Below are positions 10,265 through 18,413 of a stretch of 64,000 nt of DNA, in pieces. Position 1 is the first letter of the stretch, and the number at the start of each line of letters is the position of its first letter. Source of the stretch: ATX-6F1 sp943369485. GTDB lineage: Bacteria; Cyanobacteriota; Cyanobacteriia; PCC-6307; Cyanobiaceae. The notes beneath the pieces were generated by a model. The model had not been told where the DNA came from, did no database searches, and saw only the letters and a program-made list of their open reading frames with translations. The stretch lies in NCBI GenBank assembly GCA_943369485.1, contig CALRNH020000009.1, forward strand, positions 1-64,000. Reading direction: 5' to 3'. Made by a program: the position numbers and the translations under genes.

Positions 10265-12124
10265 ATGACCGACACGGCATCGCTCCGCCCCACAGCAGCT
10301 GCGCGTGGGCCTTCGGATCAAACCCTGGTGGAGATCCTGAGCATCGCCACGGCCCTCAGCGGTGCAGGCGACCTGCGCACCCTGTTGAACCTGATCCTGA
10401 CCAAGTCCCGCCAGCTCACGGGCAGTGATGCCGGCAGCATCTTTTTGGTGGAGCGCGTGGATCAACGTAAGGATCCTGGTGGTGTGGACAAGCTCTGGTT
10501 CGCCGTCTCCCAGAACGCCAGTCTGGCCTGCCGATCGGCGGGAGCAGATCAAGAGGATGACATCCACGCTGAGCTCTCTGATCTGCGTTTTCCGCTCACC
10601 CCCGAGCGTTTGGTGGGTTGGAGTGCCCTCACCGGCGACGTGCTCAACATCCCCGATGCCTACCAGCTTGATCCGGCCCTGCCGTACCGCTTTGACAGCG
10701 CCGTCGACAAGGAACTGGGCTACCGGGCCGTGTCCATGCTCACCGTGCCGATGCGCTCCACGTCAGGTGAAACGGTGGGGGTGATGCAGCTGATCAACCG
10801 CAAGATCGACCCCGCTTCCGTGCTGAGCGCCGAAACGGCCCAGGCGCTGGTGCGTCCGTTCGATGCCTTCGACCAGAGCCTGATCGAAGCCCTGGCCAGC
10901 CAGGCGGCAGTCTGCGTGGAGCGCACCCAGCTGCTGGAGGTCCAGCGGCAGTTGATTGATTCGATGATCACCCTGCTGGCGGGGGCGATCGATGCCAAGA
11001 GCCCCTACACCGGCGGCCACTGTGCCCGGGTACCTGAATTGGCGCTGATGCTGGCCCGGGAGGCCGAGGAGGCCACGACGGGGCCCCTGGCCGGGTTTTC
11101 GCTCGGAGGAGAGGAGGCCTGGCGTGAGTTCCGCATCGGCGCCTGGCTCCATGACTGCGGCAAGATCACCACCCCTGAATACGTGGTTGATAAGGCCACC
11201 AAGCTTGAAACCAACTACAACCGCATCCACGAAATCCGCACCCGTTTCGAGGTGCTGCTGCGGGATGCTCGCATCATCTGGTTTGAAGGGGTGATCAGCG
11301 GAGGGGATCGCGAGCAGTTGGACCTGGCCTACAAGCAGCGGGAGGCGGAATTGCAGGACCAATTCGCCTTCGTGGCCGAATGCAACCTCGGGGGCGAGTT
11401 CCTGGGCCCCGAGCTGGTCGAGCGCCTGAGGGCGATCGGTGCCCAGAGCTGGAAACGCCATTTCGACAGCTCCCTGGGCCTGGCCTGGGAGGAGCTATCA
11501 CGGCACACCCAACTCCTGCAATCGTTGCCGGTAGAGGAATCCCTGCTGGCCGACAAGTCCTGCCACATCATCCCCCGCGAGGATAGCCAGATCCCCGAGG
11601 CCCGCTACGGCTTCAAGATGGATGTTCCCGAGCACCTCTACAACCTCGGGGAACTGCACAACCTCACAGTTTCCCGCGGCACCCTCACCGACGAGGAGCG
11701 CTACAAGATCAACGAGCACATCGTGCAGACGATCATCATGCTCGAGGCCTTGCCGTTCCCTGCCAATCTTTCGCGGGTGGCGGAGTACGCGGGTACCCAC
11801 CATGAAACTCTCGATGGCAAGGGTTACCCGCGCAAGCTCACCGCCAAGGAGCTCTCTACACCGTCGCGGATCATGGCGATCGCCGACATCTTCGAGGCGC
11901 TCACGGCATCCGATCGTCCCTACAAGAAGGCCAAGACGCTGTCGGAGTGCCTCAAGATCCTGGCCGGTTTCCGCGACCGTCAGCACATCGATGCCGATCT
12001 GTTCGAGCTGTTCCTGCGCTCCGGCATTTACCAGAACTATGCCCAGCTTTACCTCCTGCCCGAGCAGATCGACGAGGTGGATGTGGAGCTGTTCCTGCGC
12101 CCCGCCACCAAGGGCGGGGTTTGA
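10265..12124 (+). CDS. GAF and HD-GYP domain protein, probable cyclic-di-GMP phosphodiesterase
   Basis: A 619-residue soluble protein. Residues ~25-225 form a GAF sensory domain. Residues ~230-600 form an HD-GYP catalytic domain with HCARVPE, HDCGK (His296-Asp297), an RIHEIRTRFE helix, HHE (512-514) and GKGYP (518-522). This family hydrolyses c-di-GMP to pGpG/GMP using a bi- or trinuclear metal centre. Unusually, the HD and GYP halves are separated by an insertion of roughly 150 residues (320-470). Loss of c-di-GMP normally favours motility or dispersal, which fits a gene next to a surface exoprotein. The ligand of the GAF domain cannot be predicted. Confidence 0.88.
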   Translation: MTDTASLRPTAAARGPSDQTLVEILSIATALSGAGDLRTLLNLILTKSRQLTGSDAGSIFLVERVDQRKDPGGVDKLWFAVSQNASLACRSAGADQEDDIHAELSDLRFPLTPERLVGWSALTGDVLNIPDAYQLDPALPYRFDSAVDKELGYRAVSMLTVPMRSTSGETVGVMQLINRKIDPASVLSAETAQALVRPFDAFDQSLIEALASQAAVCVERTQLLEVQRQLIDSMITLLAGAIDAKSPYTGGHCARVPELALMLAREAEEATTGPLAGFSLGGEEAWREFRIGAWLHDCGKITTPEYVVDKATKLETNYNRIHEIRTRFEVLLRDARIIWFEGVISGGDREQLDLAYKQREAELQDQFAFVAECNLGGEFLGPELVERLRAIGAQSWKRHFDSSLGLAWEELSRHTQLLQSLPVEESLLADKSCHIIPREDSQIPEARYGFKMDVPEHLYNLGELHNLTVSRGTLTDEERYKINEHIVQTIIMLEALPFPANLSRVAEYAGTHHETLDGKGYPRKLTAKELSTPSRIMAIADIFEALTASDRPYKKAKTLSECLKILAGFRDRQHIDADLFELFLRSGIYQNYAQLYLLPEQIDEVDVELFLRPATKGGV

Positions 12125-12158
12125 GCCCTCATCTGGGAGCCCCAATGTGGGCAAGGTG

Positions 12159-14159
12159 ATGTCGGAGCAAGGCGCGGCTGGGCAGGCCCAGCCGGCGGAC
12201 CAGGGGATCGGAGCGGCGATCGATCGAGCCTTGGAAGCCTTGGGCCAGGGAGAGGTGACCCGGGCCCGAAGCCTGCTCAAGGCCGCGATCGCGCTCGATC
12301 CAAGCCATCCGGCCCCCCGCCACAACCTGGCGGAGCTGGAGTTTCGCTCGGGACAGCTCGATCGCGCTCAGGCCCTGTTCGAGGAGCTTGTGAACGGTTG
12401 GCCGGGGTTTCTGCCGGCCTATCCCGCTTTTCTTGCTCTGCTGGATCACCGCCGGGCCGGCGCAGGGTTGGCTCCCGATGACCTGCGGCCTGTGTTGCTT
12501 AACAACTTCGGCAATGCGCTGCTGGCCGCCTGCCAGATCCCCGCTGCCGAAGGGGCCTACCGCCGGGCCCTTGGCCTGCGGCCCGATTATGTCAATGCCC
12601 TTTCGAACCTCTCCAATGCCCTGCGTCTCATGGGGCGGTTATCGGAAGCGGAGCTGACGGCCCGTGGGGCCCTGGCGTTGCAGGCTGACCATGTCGGGGC
12701 CTGGGTGAACCTGGGCTGCGCGCTCGAGGAGCTCGCTTGCCACGCCGAAGGCGAAGCCTGTCACCGGCGGGCACTGGAGCTCCAGGCCGATCAGCCAGAA
12801 GCGCTGCACAACCTGGGCAGTGGCCAGTTGATGCGGCAGCTATTCCGCTCCGACCTCAGTGAGGCCGAGCTCCTGGAGCGCCACCGCGCCTGGGGGGCGT
12901 CGCTGGTGGCCCGGCTGGCGCCTGCTCAGGCCGCTTTCCCGCACAGGGAGCCATCCCAGCCCCCCGCCCGCAGCGGCAAGCCGCGGCTGGGGTTCCTCTC
13001 CAGCGACCTGCGCCGCCACGCGGTGACCAGCTTTCTTGAGCCGTTGCTGGAGAAGCTCGATCGGCAGCGCTACGAGGTGGTCTGTTTCGCCAGCCAGCTG
13101 GAGAGCGATGGGGTGAGCGAGCGGCTGCGTCAGCTACCTCTGGAATGGCATCCGTGCCATCACCTCAATGACAGCGACCTGGCCTCGCTGATCCAGCGTG
13201 AGGGCATCGATCTGCTAGTCGAGCTCAATGGCCACACCCGTGGCACCCGCCTCGATGCCCTCGCCGCACGGCCTGCACCGGTGCAGGTTTCCTGGCTCGG
13301 CTACCCCTTCCGCACCGGTCTGCCCACCATCGACTACCGCCTCAGTGATGGCTGCGTGGACAATGGCTCAGATCCAGAGCTGCTGGCCGCGCAGCACCAC
13401 GCTGCTGAGCGATCCATGCTGATGGATCGCTGCCAGTTCGTCTACCGCCCAGCATCAGAAGCACCGGATGTGTCGCCGTTACCGGCCCTGGAGGCATCCG
13501 GGATCACGTTCGGCTCCCGCAGCAACCTGCACAAGCTCAGCGCCGAGGTGATCGCCCTCTGGAGTCGTCTGTTACTGGCCTGCCCGGACAGTCGCTTGCT
13601 GCTGCAATCCAGCCAGCTGGCGGATCCGCTCTGGCGCGGTCGCATGCTGGGGGCCTTCGCTGCCCATGGGCTGGCCCCTGAGCGGCTCATGCTGCTGCCC
13701 TACGACCACCGCGAGGATCAGCTGGCGGCCTATCACGCCATTGATATCGCGCTCGATCCCTTCCCCTACAACGGCCTCACCACCAGTTGCGATGCCCTCT
13801 GGATGGGGGTGCCTGTGGTCACCCTGCGGGGGGAGGTGCCCCAGGGGCGAGGCGGAGTGAGCTTGCTGGAGGCCCTGGGCCGGCCTGAATGGATCGCCGA
13901 CGACCCTGGGGCCTACCTGGCGATCGCCCAGGCACTGGCGGTGAATCCTGTGGGGCTCAGCGCCGAGCGGAAGGGTCTGCGGGCGCTGATGGAGGCCTCC
14001 CCACTGCGGCAGGAGGCGGACCATGCTCGGGCATTCGAGCGTTGTGTGGAGCGCATGCTCGCAGGGCCAGTCGGTACAGATCAGCAGGGAGGGAAAGGGT
14101 CGCATCAGAAGGCACCCCGGCTGCGCAGCACCCGCACAACTCAAGATCCCAGGCACTGA
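12159..14159 (+). CDS. TPR and GT41 (SPINDLY/OGT-like) glycosyltransferase
   Basis: A 666-residue protein. ATG 12159 is preferred, with GTG 12147 as an alternative; the gene begins 34 bases after the HD-GYP stop. Residues ~30-235 contain tetratricopeptide repeats (PAPRHNLAELEFRSGQLDRA and similar units). Residues ~280-640 match the GT41 catalytic fold: ELNGHTRGTRLDALA, PAPVQVSWLGYP, GSRSNLHKLSAEV (the lysine equivalent to that of O-GlcNAc transferase) and DPFPYNGLTTSCDALWMGVP. GT41 enzymes attach a sugar to Ser/Thr or, in the HMW1C branch, to Asn of adhesins. The neighbouring giant exoprotein is a plausible substrate by context only. The C-terminal ~25 residues overlap the opposing glycosyltransferase gene. 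Confidence 0.85.
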   Translation: MSEQGAAGQAQPADQGIGAAIDRALEALGQGEVTRARSLLKAAIALDPSHPAPRHNLAELEFRSGQLDRAQALFEELVNGWPGFLPAYPAFLALLDHRRAGAGLAPDDLRPVLLNNFGNALLAACQIPAAEGAYRRALGLRPDYVNALSNLSNALRLMGRLSEAELTARGALALQADHVGAWVNLGCALEELACHAEGEACHRRALELQADQPEALHNLGSGQLMRQLFRSDLSEAELLERHRAWGASLVARLAPAQAAFPHREPSQPPARSGKPRLGFLSSDLRRHAVTSFLEPLLEKLDRQRYEVVCFASQLESDGVSERLRQLPLEWHPCHHLNDSDLASLIQREGIDLLVELNGHTRGTRLDALAARPAPVQVSWLGYPFRTGLPTIDYRLSDGCVDNGSDPELLAAQHHAAERSMLMDRCQFVYRPASEAPDVSPLPALEASGITFGSRSNLHKLSAEVIALWSRLLLACPDSRLLLQSSQLADPLWRGRMLGAFAAHGLAPERLMLLPYDHREDQLAAYHAIDIALDPFPYNGLTTSCDALWMGVPVVTLRGEVPQGRGGVSLLEALGRPEWIADDPGAYLAIAQALAVNPVGLSAERKGLRALMEASPLRQEADHARAFERCVERMLAGPVGTDQQGGKGSHQKAPRLRSTRTTQDPRH

Positions 14160-15087
14160 GGGTGTTCAAGGTGGGCTCAAGGGCCTGCAGCAGCGTGTCA
14201 TCCACGACCACCTTCAGTCCATCTGCCGTCGACAGGGTGGGATCGCGGCCTGGCGGCCAGCTGTGGCGCTCCCAGTAGCCATCGAGCAGATCCAACTCCT
14301 CCACCCGCGCGATCATCTGGTGTTGCCAGTTGTACCAGGGGGCCATGCCGTCGGCGATCGTGCGGCGGCCGATGGAAGCCTTGCGCGCCAGGCGTCCACG
14401 GCTGAGCAGGGGCAGGTGGGCCGCGCGCAGATGCTGGCGGTGGGCGAACAGGCTCTGGGCGCGGATGGCGGGACGGAGCTCATGGGCACCGGCCGCCAGC
14501 CAAGCCGAGGCGGTGTTGCGGAAGATCACCTTGCCGCCGAATGGCAAGCGGAAATAGTTGAACGTGCCCGCGATGATCGCCTCCACCAGGCGGGGATCGA
14601 GGGTGGACGAAATGGGCAGATCCGGCAGGGAGCGCACCAGCAGCTTGCGGTAGTGGTTCAGCTCGGATTCATCGAAGTCAGGCGTCGAGAGCCAGTTCTC
14701 CACCTGGTAATGCAGGGCGTTGATCGAGTCAGGCAGGCTTCTGATCAGGTCCCTGAGCCCTGTGGGAGCGATCAGGATCTCATCGGCATCGAAGGGGTAG
14801 ATCCATTCAGGAGCGGCCGCCTGGGCCACCTCCACCAGGGCGTTCATGAACGCCTCTTCGATGAAGGCTTCCTCATCGAAGCGAACGACATGGATCCGCT
14901 CCCCCAGTGGGGAGGCCTGCAGTGCTGCCAGACCAGCGGCCGTGCCATCGGTGCTGCCGTGGTCGAGAACGTACACCGCATCGACATGGTTTCGCAGGGA
15001 GTGCATCAGGGTGACCGCCACGAGGGGCCACTCGTTCTTGACCTTGAGCAGGCCGATGATGCGCGGCGGTGGGACCACCGCCTTCAC
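13957..15087 (-). CDS. Family-2-type glycosyltransferase
   Basis: A 376-residue protein with a GTG start whose bases overlap the speA stop (GTGA at 15087-15084), so translation is probably coupled to speA. The N-terminal half has the GT-A fold signature: IIGLLKVKNEWPLVAVTL, then VLDHGSTDGT, then YPFDADEIL, the DxD-like metal site. The substrate is unknown; such genes usually act in cell-surface polysaccharide synthesis. The C-terminal ~68 codons lie antisense to the end of the GT41 gene (203-base tail-to-tail overlap) and look low in complexity, so the last part may be dispensable. Confidence 0.8.
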   Translation of the reverse strand: MKAVVPPPRIIGLLKVKNEWPLVAVTLMHSLRNHVDAVYVLDHGSTDGTAAGLAALQASPLGERIHVVRFDEEAFIEEAFMNALVEVAQAAAPEWIYPFDADEILIAPTGLRDLIRSLPDSINALHYQVENWLSTPDFDESELNHYRKLLVRSLPDLPISSTLDPRLVEAIIAGTFNYFRLPFGGKVIFRNTASAWLAAGAHELRPAIRAQSLFAHRQHLRAAHLPLLSRGRLARKASIGRRTIADGMAPWYNWQHQMIARVEELDLLDGYWERHSWPPGRDPTLSTADGLKVVVDDTLLQALEPTLNTLSAWDLELCGCCAAGVPSDATLSLPADLYRLALRACAPHNARMPEHGPPPAAVGRPPSAPADPSARR

Positions 15088-17066
15088 TGCAGGTAGGTGA
15101 TCTGCCCCAGACTGCTCTCCAGGTGGTCCATCAGCCGCTGGGCATCGTCGATGCGCAGATCGCCCCGGCTGATCGCCGCCTCGCTGGCCACCCGCAGCCG
15201 CTCCAGGAGCAACTCCGGCTGGTGCTCCATGGCCTTGAGCACGTCGGCGTTGGTGTCACCCCGGACCACGTGATCCAGGCGGTAGCCACCACCGGCGGCC
15301 AGGCGGATGTGCACGGCGTTGGTGCTGCCGAACAGGTTGTGCAGGTTGCCCATCACCTCCTGATAAGCCCCGCCCAGGAACAGGCCGATCCAGTAAGGCT
15401 CGCCCGGCTTGAGCGCGTGCAGTTCCAACAATGGCTTCACCTGACCGCGGTTGATGAAGCGGGCCAGTTTGCCGTCCGAGTCGCAGGTGAGGTCGGCGAA
15501 GCTGCCGAGACGATCCGGCCGTTCGCCCAGCCGGTGGATCGGCAGCACCGGGAACAGTTGATCGATCGCCCAGGTGTCGGGCGCCGAACGGAACACTGAG
15601 AGGTTGGCGTAGTAGGTGCTGGCGAGTGCGGCCTGCAGCCCCTTGAGCTCATCGGGAACGCCGACGGCCGGTAGCCGTTGGGCGATCGCCTGGCAGCAGG
15701 CCCAGGTGAGCTGCTCAGCCAGGGCGCGTTCCGGCAGGCTCAGGTAGCCGAGGCGGAAGGCCGAGAGGGCGTCCTCCTTGAATTTGCGAGCGTCGTTCCA
15801 GGCCTCCTGCAGGGGCCGGGTGTCACCGTGCTCCGTGGCGCCGATGGCGGTCAGGGTGTCACGCAGGTTGCGCACGATCAGTGGTTCACCCTCCCGCGCT
15901 TCGGGCACCGAGTCCGGCACACCGGCGGCGCCGAGCACATCGAACACGAGCACGCTGAAGTGGCTGGCGAGCGCCCGGCCGCTCTCGCTCACCAGGGTGG
16001 GCAGGGCAATTCCCAGGGGTTCGCAGCACTCCCGAACCGTGGCCACCACATCGTTGGCGTAGTTCTGGAGCGAATAGTTGGTGGAGGCGGCGGTGGCGGT
16101 GCGGCTGCCGTCGTAGTCGATGCCCAGGCCACCGCCCACATCCAGGTAGCCCATGGGCGCCCCCAGCTGGGCCAGCTGCACATAGATCTGGCCCGCCTCC
16201 TGCAGGGCGTCCTTGAGCACGGCGATGTCGTTGATCTGGCTGCCGACGTGGAAGTGCAGCAGGCGCAGCTCCCCCAGCAGCCCCGCGGCCCTGAGCCGCT
16301 CCACGGTGGTCAGCAGATCGGGGATCGAGAGGCCGAACTTGGCGCGATCCCCCACCGAGCTGCCCCAGCGCCCGGTGCTGCGGGCTGAAAGTTTGGCGCG
16401 CACGCCGATGAAGGGCGCCGCCCCGAGGGCCGCACTCGCCTCGATGATCCGCTCCACCTCATCGGCCTGCTCGATCACCACCACCGGCTGGCGCCCGAGT
16501 CGCCGGGCCAGGATCGCTGTTTCGATGTAGCGGCGGTCCTTGTAGCCGTTGCAGATCAGCAACGCCTCCGGATCATCGAGCAGGGAGAGGGCGATCAGCA
16601 GTTCCGCCTTGCTGCCCGCCTCCAGCCCGAAATGCCAGCGCCGGCCGCTCTCCACCAGCTGCTCCACCACGTGGCGCTGCTGGTGGCATTTCACCGGGAA
16701 CACCCCCTGGTAGCGGCCGGAGTAGCCGTACTGGCCGATCGCCCGCTCGAAGGCGGCGTGCAGCCGCTCCAGCCGGTCCTCGAGGATGTCATCAAACCGA
16801 ATCAGCAGCGGCAGGCCCAGGTTCCGCCCCCGCAGTCCCTGCACCAGCTCCACCAGATCCAGTGAGCCCCCCCGGTCGCCCCGGGGCTGCACCATCACAT
16901 GGCCGCGGCCGTTGATCGAGAAGTAGGGCTCCCCCCAGCCATCGAGCCCGTAGAGGTGGGCGCTGTCAGCCACCGACCAGTGGCCCGTGGCCGCAGCATT
17001 GCCGCTGGCGTTCAGTTCGCCTGGGGAGTCCGCTGAGGAGTCAGCTGTCGTGGCGGCGGCGACCAT
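15084..17066 (-). CDS. speA: Biosynthetic arginine decarboxylase
   Basis: A 660-residue protein, normal for bacterial SpeA. It converts arginine to agmatine and CO2 in polyamine synthesis, using PLP and Mg2+. The fold-III PLP domain begins with YGLDGWGEPYFSINGRGHV. The PLP-lysine region is GVFPVKCHQQRHV, followed by the barrel motifs LHFHVGSQI and YLDVGGGLGIDYDGS, and near the C-terminus HLDxxxxGGGYR-type residues. The ATG at 17066 is chosen because the frame upstream runs antisense through ndk and has no family similarity. The gene is divergent from ndk with 93 bases between the starts, so the two promoters should lie there. Confidence 0.95.
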   Translation of the reverse strand: MVAAATTADSSADSPGELNASGNAAATGHWSVADSAHLYGLDGWGEPYFSINGRGHVMVQPRGDRGGSLDLVELVQGLRGRNLGLPLLIRFDDILEDRLERLHAAFERAIGQYGYSGRYQGVFPVKCHQQRHVVEQLVESGRRWHFGLEAGSKAELLIALSLLDDPEALLICNGYKDRRYIETAILARRLGRQPVVVIEQADEVERIIEASAALGAAPFIGVRAKLSARSTGRWGSSVGDRAKFGLSIPDLLTTVERLRAAGLLGELRLLHFHVGSQINDIAVLKDALQEAGQIYVQLAQLGAPMGYLDVGGGLGIDYDGSRTATAASTNYSLQNYANDVVATVRECCEPLGIALPTLVSESGRALASHFSVLVFDVLGAAGVPDSVPEAREGEPLIVRNLRDTLTAIGATEHGDTRPLQEAWNDARKFKEDALSAFRLGYLSLPERALAEQLTWACCQAIAQRLPAVGVPDELKGLQAALASTYYANLSVFRSAPDTWAIDQLFPVLPIHRLGERPDRLGSFADLTCDSDGKLARFINRGQVKPLLELHALKPGEPYWIGLFLGGAYQEVMGNLHNLFGSTNAVHIRLAAGGGYRLDHVVRGDTNADVLKAMEHQPELLLERLRVASEAAISRGDLRIDDAQRLMDHLESSLGQITYLQ

Positions 17067-17159
17067 CGGAGCACTCAGGGGGCATGAAGCGTTTCCACTG
17101 TGCTTGCCAACGGGGCCGACCGGCGCTGACGATGGTCCGGATTTGTGGATCGAGCACCC

Positions 17160-17618
17160 ATGGCCAGCGAACGCAGCTTCATCGCGATCAAGCCCGATGG
17201 GGTCCAGCGGGGGCTGGTGGCGGAAATCCTCGGCCGTTTCGAGCGCAAGGGTTTCAAGCTGGTGGGCCTCAAGCAGCTCACCCCCAGCCGGGAGCTGGCC
17301 GAGAGCCACTACGGCGTGCACCGCGAGCGCCCCTTCTTCGCGGGCCTGGTGGAGTTCATCACCAGCGGTCCGGTGGTGGCGATGGTGTGGGAGGGCGACG
17401 GCGTGATCGCCAGCGCCCGCAAGCTGATCGGAGCCACCAAGCCCCTGGAGGCCGAGCCCGGCACCATCCGTGGTGATCTGGCGATCAACATCGGCCGCAA
17501 CGTGATCCACGGCTCCGACGCCCCGGAAACCGCCGTCTTCGAGATCGGTCTGTGGTTCCGCCCCGAGGAGCTCAGCGACTGGACCCCCGCTGACCAGACC
17601 TGGCGCAGCGAAGGCTGA
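17160..17618 (+). CDS. ndk: Nucleoside diphosphate kinase
   Basis: A 152-residue protein, the usual length. It transfers the gamma-phosphate from ATP to nucleoside diphosphates through a phosphohistidine. It begins MASERSFIAIKPDGVQRGL, and the active-site segment INIGRNVIHGSDAPETA is intact with the catalytic His in NVIHGSD. The ATG at 17160 is preferred over the in-frame GTG at 17145 by family alignment. The gene is divergent from speA. Confidence 0.97.
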   Translation: MASERSFIAIKPDGVQRGLVAEILGRFERKGFKLVGLKQLTPSRELAESHYGVHRERPFFAGLVEFITSGPVVAMVWEGDGVIASARKLIGATKPLEAEPGTIRGDLAINIGRNVIHGSDAPETAVFEIGLWFRPEELSDWTPADQTWRSEG

Positions 17619-17702
17619 GCCAGCCAATGGCGGGCGCCTGGCTTGGGCCCGTTCAGGCCCTTGCCAGGGTTGGCAGGCTGGGGGGGCTTCTGCGACGAAA
17701 GC

Positions 17703-18413
17703 TTGAAAGTCCTCGGGCGTCCCCTGGTGCTGGCCACCGCGATCACTGCCGGCCTGCTCTCTGGCTGGGCTTCCGCCTCAGCGCCACCGAAGTCGGCAAC
17801 GTCCCGCATCGTCGATGTGGCGGCCCGGCCCGCCTTCGCCCGTGTGGCCGGTGGCGCCGAGCGGGCGGCGCAGCCGGGGCAGATGCTGGGCCCGGGCACG
17901 GTGCTGCGCACCCAGAACCCCGGGCGACTGCAGGTGCGCCTGGCCGATGGCCGCAGTTTCCGCCTCGGCGGTGATGCCGAACTGCACCTGGCCGGCGAGG
18001 AGCTGGATCTGCGCCGGGGCCAGATCATTGCCTGGGTCAACCCCGGCCAGAAGGGCAGCGCCTCGCCCCTGCGCATCCGCACCAGGGTGGCCACCGCCTC
18101 GATCGTGGGCACCACGGTGTTCATCGACGCCAGCCCAGGCAAGGTCACCTTCTTGAGCTGGGAGGGCCATGTGAAGGTCGACACCGACTCCGGTCAGCGC
18201 ATTCAGCTCAAGGGCGGCCAGGTGATGGCCAAGACCGGTGACACCTGGGCCCTTCCCCGGCCGCTGGCCGCCGGGGAAGCCCGCATCCGCCGCGAGCGCA
18301 ACCCGCTCTTCCAGAACTTCAGCGTGCCCATGGACACCCTGCCGTTGATCGATCGGCAGCTCGACGCCCTTCACCCAGCCCCAGCCCATGCACCAGCCGC
18401 CGCGCCGCGGTGA
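17703..18413 (+). CDS. Exported FecR-domain protein (first copy)
   Basis: About 236 residues from the TTG at 17703, which gives a clean signal peptide (KVLGRPLVLATAITAG, cut near ASASA). An in-frame TTG at 17643 is the alternative, so the start is uncertain. After the signal peptide comes a FecR-type beta domain: RLADGRSFRLGG, then ATASIVGTTVFIDAS, then WEGHVKV. FecR domains are periplasmic sensor or scaffold modules. The stop overlaps the start of the CHASE2 cyclase (GTGA at 18410-18413), implying a two-gene unit in which this protein could act as the periplasmic partner of the cyclase sensor domain. A second such pair follows directly. Confidence 0.78.
   Translation: MKVLGRPLVLATAITAGLLSGWASASAPPKSATSRIVDVAARPAFARVAGGAERAAQPGQMLGPGTVLRTQNPGRLQVRLADGRSFRLGGDAELHLAGEELDLRRGQIIAWVNPGQKGSASPLRIRTRVATASIVGTTVFIDASPGKVTFLSWEGHVKVDTDSGQRIQLKGGQVMAKTGDTWALPRPLAAGEARIRRERNPLFQNFSVPMDTLPLIDRQLDALHPAPAHAPAAAPR

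Noticed and set aside
17067..17627. N-terminal extension of the speA frame through ndk
   Set aside because: The segment lies antisense to an intact ndk, has no family similarity, and SpeA of normal length starts at 17066.
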